Positions 1-5,166 of a DNA stretch of 5,795 nt are shown in pieces (the stretch's first letter is position 1; each line of letters opens with the position of its first letter). The DNA comes from Nocardioidaceae bacterium (GTDB lineage Bacteria; Actinomycetota; Actinomycetes; Propionibacteriales; Nocardioidaceae): assembly GCA_013811715.1 (NCBI GenBank), contig JACCUS010000401.1, positions 1 to 5,795 on the forward strand, in the 5' to 3' direction. The notes under the pieces are model-generated. The model was not told where the DNA came from. It saw only the letters and a program-made list of their open reading frames with translations, and made no database searches. Both the position numbers and the translations under genes were made by a program.

Positions 1-218
1 AGTGGCAGCAGGGCGCATCCTTCGTCGATGGGCTCGTGGCACAGGACGTGCAGGACGCCTTGTTCGACGAGGCGCGCCGCTGGCCGCTGTGTGTCGACTG
101 CGCGGACCCGGTCGAGCACAGCCTGTCCATCGAGCCCGAGCTCGGACCCGACCCGCGATGGGTCTGCTCCGAATCGGGTGCTCACATCGCCGCGCTAGGC
201 GGTTTGCGTCCACTCTGA
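1..218 (+). CDS. 3' end of an unrecognised gene; C-terminal 71 residues with a Cys/His-rich tail
   Basis: The reading frame enters from outside the window (first whole codon at base 3) and ends at TGA 216-218, giving a 71-residue C-terminal piece. It is judged real because its codons follow the high-GC third-position pattern, it has a protein-like composition, and it does not overlap coxG. Visible residues: an acidic helical stretch, then a C-x2-C pair (C30, C33 of the fragment), H39, C55 and H61, around the segments WPLCVDC and WVCSESGAHIAALGGL. This Cys/His spacing could bind a zinc ion, but that is inference; no named family is recognised. A start at GTG 36 is possible on paper, but the open frame continues upstream in the same style, so the true start is probably outside the window. 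It converges on coxG and is not part of the cox unit. Confidence 0.6.
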   Translation, partial: WQQGASFVDGLVAQDVQDALFDEARRWPLCVDCADPVEHSLSIEPELGPDPRWVCSESGAHIAALGGLRPL

Positions 219-220
219 CA

Positions 221-267
221 GAGCAGGGTGCTCCGACGCGGCGGACCGTCACCCCCGGCTGAGCACC
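221..267. terminator. Candidate convergent (bidirectional) terminator region
   Basis: The 30 bases between the two convergent stop codons, plus the last codons of coxG, hold overlapping inverted repeats. One is GAGCA-ggg-TGCTC (221-233). The other is a longer-range pair, GGTGCTC (227-233) with GAGCACC (261-267). The two are mutually exclusive folds. There is no T-rich tract on either strand, so this is not a classic intrinsic terminator. The call rests on position between convergent genes and the repeats only. Confidence 0.25.
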
Positions 268-1109
268 TTCTTCAGCACCCACAGCACCGCGATCGCGCCG
301 ACGACCTGCGCCGCGTACCGCTTGAGAAGGACCGGCAGAACTGTCGCACCAAGGTCCAGCTCCGGCTCCGCGGCTCGTGGCGGCCCGGCTGGCCAGGGCG
401 TGTCGGCGGCCGTCGGTTGCGACCACACCGTCGTGTCTGCTGCGGGTCGCGCCCGCGCCGACGTGGCGATTCCCGACATCACCGGGGTGGACGCGGCCGA
501 CCGGCTCGACGACTTGGCAACCCGCTCGGCCTCGGCGGCGATCGGCGTACGACGGTCGGCCTCGGTGTCCGCCGGCGCTGCAGCGACCTCGGCCGCCGAA
601 GGCGGAGCGACCACGCCCGGGCCGGTCTCCTCGCCGCCTGCACTGCCATCGCCACGGCCAGGGTCATTGCCGAGCCTGGTCTCGAGGCACGCGGTGAACT
701 GCGTGAGCAGCTTGTCGCTCACCTCCTGCATGACGCCGCGCCCGAACTGTGCCGGCCGGCCAGTGATGCTGAGGTCCGTCTTGACCTCGACGTCCGTGAC
801 GTTGTCCCCCGTGGCGATGAGCCGCGCGGTGACTGCCGCCGCGGCCGTGCCGTTGCCTCGTTTGTCCTTGCCCTTCGCCTCGATGACCGCCCGCTTCGCC
901 GTCTCGTCACGTTCGACGAAGCGGCCGGTACCCGTGTACTGCAAGGAGATCGGGCCGAGCTTCACCTTGCAGAGGCCCTCGAAGCGCTCGCCGTCGAACG
1001 ACGTGAGTGCCGCACCGGGAAAGCACGGGGCGATCTGCTCGAGGTCGTTGAAGGCCGCCCAGGCAACCTCGATCGACACGGGGACGGTGAAGCGGTGAGA
1101 CAGTTCCAT
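249..1109 (-). CDS. coxG: CoxG: SRPBCC-fold CO dehydrogenase accessory protein with C-terminal membrane anchor
   Basis: 286 residues in three parts. Residues 1-148 match the CoxG (COXG/SRPBCC, START-like) domain, with the N-terminal pattern FTVPVSIEVAWAAFNDLEQIAPCFPGA (shown by its key residues V9-P10, W17, P28, P31-G32) and the family-typical helix GRPAQFGRGVMQEVSDKL at about 117-134. Residues 149-250 are a low-complexity Ala/Pro/Glu/Asp/Thr/Ser linker, probably disordered. Residues 255-280 form one hydrophobic helix flanked by Lys/Arg, read as a membrane anchor with the N-terminal domain in the cytoplasm. Known of the family: CoxG is needed for membrane association of CO dehydrogenase, and in mycobacteria it has been reported to bind and deliver menaquinone to the enzyme. 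Inferred here: the same role for a form II enzyme. It is last in the unit, 41 bases after coxM. Start is ATG 1109, preceded by AAGGA 11 bases upstream. Confidence 0.88.
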   Translation of the reverse strand: MELSHRFTVPVSIEVAWAAFNDLEQIAPCFPGAALTSFDGERFEGLCKVKLGPISLQYTGTGRFVERDETAKRAVIEAKGKDKRGNGTAAAAVTARLIATGDNVTDVEVKTDLSITGRPAQFGRGVMQEVSDKLLTQFTACLETRLGNDPGRGDGSAGGEETGPGVVAPPSAAEVAAAPADTEADRRTPIAAEAERVAKSSSRSAASTPVMSGIATSARARPAADTTVWSQPTAADTPWPAGPPRAAEPELDLGATVLPVLLKRYAAQVVGAIAVLWVLKKVLSRG

Positions 1110-1120
1110 CGGCGCTCGAA

Positions 1121-1125
1121 TCCTT
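1121..1125 (-). promoter_or_regulatory. Probable ribosome binding site of coxG
   Basis: AAGGA on the minus strand, 11 bases before ATG 1109 and within the 41-base coxM-coxG gap. The spacing is long and the match is weaker than those of the other three genes, which suggests lower translation of coxG. No terminator or promoter is seen in this gap, so coxG is probably read from the same transcript. Confidence 0.45.
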
Positions 1126-1150
1126 GAGGTGTCGTACTGCGTTCGACGGG

Positions 1151-2005
1151 TCAGCCGCCGACGGCCACCCGGACGGCCCGGCCGGTCAGCACCGCCGCCA
1201 GATGCCGGCGGTAGTCGGCGTCGCCGTTGGTGTCGGTCGGTGGGCTCGTCCCGTCAGCCGCTGCCGAGGCAGCATGTTTGACCGCGTCGCCAGTGGCGGA
1301 CTGTCCGACCAGAGCCTGTTCGACCGCGCTCGCGCGGATCGGCGTCGAGCCCATGTTGGTGAGTCCCACCTTGGCTTGGGAGATCACGGCGCCTTCGAGC
1401 TGCACGGTGACGGCGACCGCGATGATCGACCACTGCTGCGCGACTCGGGTGAACTTCTCGTAGTGCGACCCCCAGCCCGTGTGCTTCGGGACCCGGATCT
1501 TCGTCAGGATCTCGTTCTCACCGACGGCCGTGGTGAACAGGTCCTCGAAGAAGTCCGCGGCGGAGACGGTCCGCTCACCGTCGGCGCCAGCGATGACCAG
1601 CTCGGCGTCGAGGGCGAGGATCGGAGCCGGCAGGTCGCCGGCGGGGTCGGCATGCACCAGCGCACCCCCCAGCGTGCCACGGTGGCGCACCTGCGGGTCG
1701 GCCACGGTCTCGGCGGCCTTCGCGAGCAGACCTGCGTGCTCCTTGACGAGGTCACTGTCGGCCACCTCCGCGTGCGTGGTCATGGCACCGATGACGAGGT
1801 ATCCCCCCTCGTCGGTGATGCCGCTCAGTTCCTCGATCCGGCTGATGTCGACGAGTAGCGTCGGTGCGGCAAGCCGGAGTCTCAGCACCGGGATGAGGCT
1901 CTGCCCGCCGGCGAGCACCTTGATCTCCTCGCTGTCAGACCCGAGGGCCGTGAGCGCGTCGGCCACCGACTCTGGGGCGGTGTAGTCGAATGCTGCCGGA
2001 ATCAT
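1151..2005 (-). CDS. coxM: CoxM: FAD-binding medium subunit of form II CO dehydrogenase-like molybdenum hydroxylase
   Basis: 284 residues, normal length for the family. The N-terminal two thirds is the FAD-binding domain of molybdopterin dehydrogenases (PF00941 type), and the C-terminal third, from about 180, is the CO_deh_flav_C domain. The two FAD pyrophosphate-binding motifs are present: AGGQSL at 32-37 and TLGGALVHADPAGDLP at 111-126, preceded by DPQVRHRG. Role: receives electrons from the CoxS iron-sulfur clusters on FAD and passes them to the external acceptor, probably quinone. The frame stays open upstream to an ATG at 2167, but the conserved N-terminus MIPAAFDYTAP and a strong AAGGAGGG 5 bases upstream fix the start at ATG 2005. 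This start overlaps the coxL stop by 4 bases (ATGA), which implies translational coupling. Its place after coxL matches the form II order. Confidence 0.94.
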   Translation of the reverse strand: MIPAAFDYTAPESVADALTALGSDSEEIKVLAGGQSLIPVLRLRLAAPTLLVDISRIEELSGITDEGGYLVIGAMTTHAEVADSDLVKEHAGLLAKAAETVADPQVRHRGTLGGALVHADPAGDLPAPILALDAELVIAGADGERTVSAADFFEDLFTTAVGENEILTKIRVPKHTGWGSHYEKFTRVAQQWSIIAVAVTVQLEGAVISQAKVGLTNMGSTPIRASAVEQALVGQSATGDAVKHAASAAADGTSPPTDTNGDADYRRHLAAVLTGRAVRVAVGG

Positions 2006-4491
2006 GCGAGCCCTCCTTGACCCGTGAAGTCTTCTGCGCCTGAGCCGGCGCTGACCTGAGCGTTGTGCGACGGGTCCGCGTTGTCGTCGACCATCGTCTT
2101 GTCCCTCGGTGTGTCCGCCCCTGACGAAGCTGTCTGCAGGGCCGTCCAGACCCGGTGTGGTGAGCACGGCATCTCGATGTCCTTGATCCCCAGATGGCGC
2201 ACCGCGTCCACCACGGCGTTCACGACGGCCGGGGTCGAGGCGATGGCGCCGGCCTCTCCGACTCCCTTGACGCCGAGCGCGTTGCCCGTCGCCGGGGTCT
2301 CGTTCCGGTCGGTCGTGAACGTTGGCAGGTCGGCGGCACTCGGGACCAGGTAGTCCACGAAGGACCCTGTCACGAGCGTCCCGGCGTCGTCGTACACCGC
2401 CTCTTCGAAGAGCGCCTGGGCGATGCCCTGCGCCAGCCCTCCGTGCACCTGACCCTCGACGATCATCGGGTTGACCACCTTGCCGATGTCATCGACACAG
2501 GTGTAGTTGCGGATCTTTGCACCACCTGTCTCGGTGTCGACCTCGACGGCACACAGATGCGTGCCGTGCGGGAAGGAGAAGTTCGCCGGGTCGTAGGTCG
2601 CATCGGCGTCGAGCGACGGCTCGACCCCGTCGGGCATGTTGTGGGCCGAGAACACCGCGAAGGCGAGCTCACCGATGCCCATGCTCGAGTCGGTGCCCTT
2701 GACGGTGAACTTGCCTCCAGCGAACTCGAGGTCGTCGGGATTGGCCTCGAGTAGGTGCGCCGCGATCGGTTTCGCCTTCTCGATGACCTTGTCCGCGGCA
2801 GCGACCACCGCCATTCCCCCGACGACGAGCGAGCGCGAACCGTACGTGTCGAGCCCTCGCGTCGAGATCGCCGTGTCGCCATGCAACACCTCGATGTCGT
2901 CGAAGGGAATGCCCAGCCGGTCGGCGACGATCTGGCTCCAGGCCGTCGCGTGGCCTTGCCCGTGGGGGCTGGAACCGGTGATGACCTCGACCTTGCCGCT
3001 CGGCAGCATCCGCACCGACGCGTGCTCCCAGCCACCCGCGGCGTACGACAGGGCGCCGAGCACCCGCGACGGGGCCAGTCCGCACATCTCGGTGAACGTC
3101 GAGACGCCGATCCCCAGCTGCACCGGATCGCCGTTCTCGCGGCGCTCCTGCTGCTCGGCGCGCAAGGCGTCGTACCCGAACAGCTCCTTGGCCTTGGCGG
3201 TGGCGGCCTCGTAGTTGCCGGAGTCGTACTCCATGCCTGCCGCCGTGCTGAACGGGAACTCCTCGTGCTTGATCCAGTTCCTCTCGCGGATCTCGAGCGG
3301 GTCGACACCGATCTCGGCGGCCAGCTCGTCCATCAGTCGTTCGATGGCGAACGTCGCCTCGGGTCGGCCGGCTCCGCGGTAGGCGTCGGTCCAGTTCTTG
3401 TTGGTGAAGACGTTACGACACGTGAACCTGTATGCCGGGAACTTGTAGATCGAGTTGTACATGAATGCACCCAGGATCGGGATACCCGACGAGACCAGCC
3501 CGAGGTACGCGCCCATGTCAGCCAACAGATCCACCTTGAGCCCGGTGACGGTGCCGTCTTTGGTGGCCGACAGGGTCAGCTTCTGGATCTGGTCGCGACC
3601 ATGGTGGCCCGCGAGGATCGACTCGCTGCGCGTCTCGGTGTACTTGCACGGCTTGCCCAGCCGACGCGCCACCACCAAGGTGATGACCTCTTCGGGAGTG
3701 ACCTGCAGCTTGCCGCCGAACCCGCCTCCAACGTCCGGTGCGATCACCCGCAGCTTGGACTCGGAGATGCCGCACGTCAACGCGAGCATGAGCCGCAGGA
3801 TGTGTGGGATCTGGGTCGACGACCACATCGTGGTCTGCTCCCCGGTCGGGTCGACGACCATCGACCGCGGCTCCATGAAGGCCGGAATGAGGCGCTGCTG
3901 GCGGTAGGTCCGCTCGATGACCACCTCGGCGTCGGCAATCGCCTTGTCGACGTCGGTGCCAGCACCAGCCTCGGCAGAGTCGAAGACCCACGTCGCCGAC
4001 ACGTTGGTGCCGAGGTCCGGATGGGTCAGGTCGCCACCCTCCGCAGCCACCGCCATGTCGAGAACCACGGGCAGATCGTCATAGTCGACGTCGACTAGCT
4101 CCACGGCGTCGCGAGCCTCGGCCGACGACCGGGCCACGATGCAGGCCACGATCTCGCCGGCGAAGTTGACTGTGTCGACGGCGATGGCCGGGTGTTGGGG
4201 AGCCAGCTGGTCCGCGGTGATGGGCCACGCGCACGGCAGGCTGCCCTGCTCGTCCTTGACGTCCGCCCCAGTGAAGACAGCCAGGACGCCGGGAGCTGCC
4301 TTGGCCACGGAGGTGTCGATCGCCCTGATCGTGGCGTGGGCGGCCGGGCTGCGCACCATGGCGAGGTGGAGCAGGCCGGGCAGCGTGATGTTGTCGGTCC
4401 ACCGGGTCCGACCTGTGATGAGCCTGGCGTCCTCCTTGCGACGCCGGGACGTACCGACTTCGGTCGCCGTTCGGTCTTCGGTGACGGTCAT
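2002..4491 (-). CDS. coxL: CoxL: form II CO dehydrogenase-like molybdopterin large subunit (substrate unknown)
   Basis: 829 residues; catalytic subunit of the xanthine oxidase family. The N-terminal a/b-hammerhead domain spans about 24-140, and Mo-cofactor domains follow from about 165 to 780. Visible motifs: GGGFGGK (255-261), the active-site loop AYRGAGR (370-376), GQGHATAW (511-518), DTYGSRS (548-554), and GVGEAG (743-748) with the presumed catalytic Glu746. Genuine CO dehydrogenases have AYxCSFR, whose Cys carries the Cu of the Mo-Cu site; here that position is Gly373, so the enzyme is form II. Known: form II enzymes are widespread and mostly lack proven CO oxidation; some related enzymes hydroxylate aromatic or purine-like compounds. 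The substrate here cannot be named. Start ATG 4491 is chosen over an upstream in-frame ATG (4689) because the extra 66 residues are Arg/Pro-rich coxS shadow and CAGGAGG lies 6 bases upstream. A polar tail of about 44 residues follows the usual PHRVWTAL end. Confidence 0.95.
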   Translation of the reverse strand: MTVTEDRTATEVGTSRRRKEDARLITGRTRWTDNITLPGLLHLAMVRSPAAHATIRAIDTSVAKAAPGVLAVFTGADVKDEQGSLPCAWPITADQLAPQHPAIAVDTVNFAGEIVACIVARSSAEARDAVELVDVDYDDLPVVLDMAVAAEGGDLTHPDLGTNVSATWVFDSAEAGAGTDVDKAIADAEVVIERTYRQQRLIPAFMEPRSMVVDPTGEQTTMWSSTQIPHILRLMLALTCGISESKLRVIAPDVGGGFGGKLQVTPEEVITLVVARRLGKPCKYTETRSESILAGHHGRDQIQKLTLSATKDGTVTGLKVDLLADMGAYLGLVSSGIPILGAFMYNSIYKFPAYRFTCRNVFTNKNWTDAYRGAGRPEATFAIERLMDELAAEIGVDPLEIRERNWIKHEEFPFSTAAGMEYDSGNYEAATAKAKELFGYDALRAEQQERRENGDPVQLGIGVSTFTEMCGLAPSRVLGALSYAAGGWEHASVRMLPSGKVEVITGSSPHGQGHATAWSQIVADRLGIPFDDIEVLHGDTAISTRGLDTYGSRSLVVGGMAVVAAADKVIEKAKPIAAHLLEANPDDLEFAGGKFTVKGTDSSMGIGELAFAVFSAHNMPDGVEPSLDADATYDPANFSFPHGTHLCAVEVDTETGGAKIRNYTCVDDIGKVVNPMIVEGQVHGGLAQGIAQALFEEAVYDDAGTLVTGSFVDYLVPSAADLPTFTTDRNETPATGNALGVKGVGEAGAIASTPAVVNAVVDAVRHLGIKDIEMPCSPHRVWTALQTASSGADTPRDKTMVDDNADPSHNAQVSAGSGAEDFTGQGGLA
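2011..2018 (-). promoter_or_regulatory. Ribosome binding site of coxM inside the coxL 3' end
   Basis: AAGGAGGG on the minus strand, 5 bases before ATG 2005. It lies within coxL, in the codons for the terminal GQGGLA residues. It decides the coxM start (2005, not the upstream in-frame ATG 2167) and supports coupled translation across the ATGA overlap. Confidence 0.85.
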
Positions 4492-4982
4492 GCTGCGCCT
4501 CCTGGGGAGCCACTCTGGACCGGTTCTGCCTGCGCGACGGCGAGGACGGCCTTCACGATGTTCTGGTAGCCGGTGCACCGGCAAAGGTTGCCCTCGAGGC
4601 CAGCGCGCACCTGCTGCTCCGTCGGGTCGGGGTTGTCGTGCAGCAGGTCGATGCTCTGCATGATCATTCCGGGGGTGCAGTAGCCGCACTGCAGAGCATG
4701 GTTCTCATGGAACGCCCGCTGCATCGGGTGGAGCTCACCGCCCGTCGCGAGCCCCTCGATCGTGGTCACCTCGTGGCCGTCGGCCTGGACCGCGAGCACG
4801 GTGCACGACTTCACGCTGGCGCCGTCGAGATGCACGGTGCAGGCGCCGCAGTTGCTCGTGTCGCATCCAACGACCGTGCCGGTCTTACCGACCTGCTCCC
4901 GCAGGTAGTGGACGAGCAGGGTGCGGGGTTCGATGTCGTCGCGGTAGTCCACCCCGTCGACCTTGATGCTGATGCGGGCCAT
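4488..4982 (-). CDS. coxS: CoxS: [2Fe-2S] small subunit of form II CO dehydrogenase-like enzyme
   Basis: 164 residues, the usual length. It has an N-terminal plant-type ferredoxin domain with cysteines C40, C45, C48 and C60 (C-x4-C-x2-C-x11-C), and a C-terminal helical [2Fe-2S]-binding domain with C99, C102, C134 and C136, seen in CGYCTPGM and GNLCRCTGY. All eight cluster ligands are present, so the protein should be functional. Role: carries electrons from the Mo site of CoxL through its two clusters to FAD in CoxM; cytoplasmic. It is the first gene of the S-L-M order and ends in a 4-base ATGA overlap with coxL. Start ATG 4982 has GGAGAGGG 7 bases upstream and begins with the family-typical MARISIKVDGVDY. 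The unusual feature is the inverted repeat just upstream of its ribosome binding site. Confidence 0.96.
   Translation of the reverse strand: MARISIKVDGVDYRDDIEPRTLLVHYLREQVGKTGTVVGCDTSNCGACTVHLDGASVKSCTVLAVQADGHEVTTIEGLATGGELHPMQRAFHENHALQCGYCTPGMIMQSIDLLHDNPDPTEQQVRAGLEGNLCRCTGYQNIVKAVLAVAQAEPVQSGSPGGAA
4498..4504 (-). promoter_or_regulatory. Ribosome binding site of coxL inside the coxS 3' end
   Basis: CAGGAGG on the minus strand, 6 bases before ATG 4491. It is encoded in the codons for the CoxS C-terminus (PGGAA). It fixes the coxL start and, with the ATGA overlap, indicates translational coupling of coxS and coxL. Confidence 0.85.
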
Positions 4983-4989
4983 CTGCCAT

Positions 4990-4997
4990 CCCTCTCC
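4990..4997 (-). promoter_or_regulatory. Ribosome binding site of coxS
   Basis: GGAGAGGG on the minus strand, 7 bases before ATG 4982. It begins 7 bases downstream of the foot of the inverted repeat at 5005-5044, so any structure or bound protein there would sit directly beside the initiation site. Confidence 0.75.
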
Positions 4998-5004
4998 GAC
5001 GAAG

Positions 5005-5044
5005 CAGGGTCACGAGCGACGCGACCCCCGTCGTTCGTGCCCTG
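5005..5044 (-). repeat. Long near-perfect inverted repeat upstream of coxS (operator or mRNA hairpin)
   Basis: Two 10-base arms, CACGAGCGAC (5011-5020) and GTCGTTCGTG (5030-5039), are complementary at 9 of 10 positions around a 9-base centre. They are extended outward by a further 5 pairs, CAGGG (5005-5009) with CCCTG (5040-5044), with base 5010 unpaired. In the coxS-direction RNA this gives 14 Watson-Crick pairs, one A-C mismatch and one bulge. No T tract follows on the minus strand. It could be a dyad operator for a transcription factor, a leader hairpin controlling coxS translation, or a terminator or attenuator after xdhC. The sequence alone does not decide between these. Confidence 0.6.
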
Positions 5045-5046
5045 AG

Positions 5047-5059
5047 GCACGGCTCGTGC
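5047..5059. repeat. Small perfect palindrome next to the main inverted repeat
   Basis: GCACG-gct-CGTGC, a 5-base perfect dyad with a 3-base centre, only 2 bases from the larger repeat. Its right side contains CTCGTG, the exact reverse complement of CACGAG at 5011-5016. The inverted arm at 5034-5039 (TTCGTG) is a one-base variant. Three CACGAR half-sites thus fall within 48 bases, which fits a cluster of regulator half-sites. This is inference. Confidence 0.4.
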
Positions 5060-5166
5060 GGCCCGACCCTTGCATGGGTGTTGGACACTTCACACACAAC
5101 CCCCTGGCCGCGTGTCGCACAAGACCCTCTCGGGAAATCCTCAGGTTGGGTCGACCGTCGGGCTTT

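Noticed and set aside
228..1127. Long plus-strand open frames opposite coxG (also 322-1098)
   Set aside because: Arg/Gly-rich or Ser/Ala-rich compositions typical of GC-rich antisense frames; the minus strand encodes a clear CoxG.
1124..1858. 244-residue plus-strand open frame opposite coxM
   Set aside because: Low-information composition opposite conserved FAD-binding motifs; no domain recognised.
2006..2167. 54-residue N-terminal extension of coxM to ATG 2167
   Set aside because: It is the shadow of the coxL tail in another frame. The conserved CoxM N-terminus and the AAGGAGGG site place the start at 2005.
2755..4098. 447-residue plus-strand open frame opposite coxL
   Set aside because: An antisense shadow of a highly conserved CoxL region: rich in Arg, His, Asp and Leu, with no recognisable domain.
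4492..4689. 66-residue N-terminal extension of coxL to ATG 4689
   Set aside because: The extra residues are Arg/Pro-rich, lie wholly within coxS in another frame and resemble no CoxL. CAGGAGG and the family N-terminus support 4491.
5005..5044. Calling the inverted repeat a Rho-independent terminator of xdhC
   Set aside because: No T-rich tract follows on the minus strand, and it lies about 120 bases past the xdhC stop and directly before the coxS ribosome binding site.
5071..5099. Possible promoter for coxS on the minus strand (TTGTGT at 5094-5099, CATGCA at 5071-5076, 17-base spacer)
   Set aside because: Spacing is right, but the -10 hexamer matches the consensus at only two positions, so it cannot be separated from chance in this sequence.
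5041..5145. Inverted pair CCTGAGG (5041-5047) and CCTCAGG (5139-5145)
   Set aside because: Only 7 bases, about 90 bases apart; likely chance.
5149..5156. 8-base palindrome GGTCGACC downstream of xdhC
   Set aside because: Short self-complementary octamers are expected by chance in GC-rich DNA; there is no second copy or supporting context.
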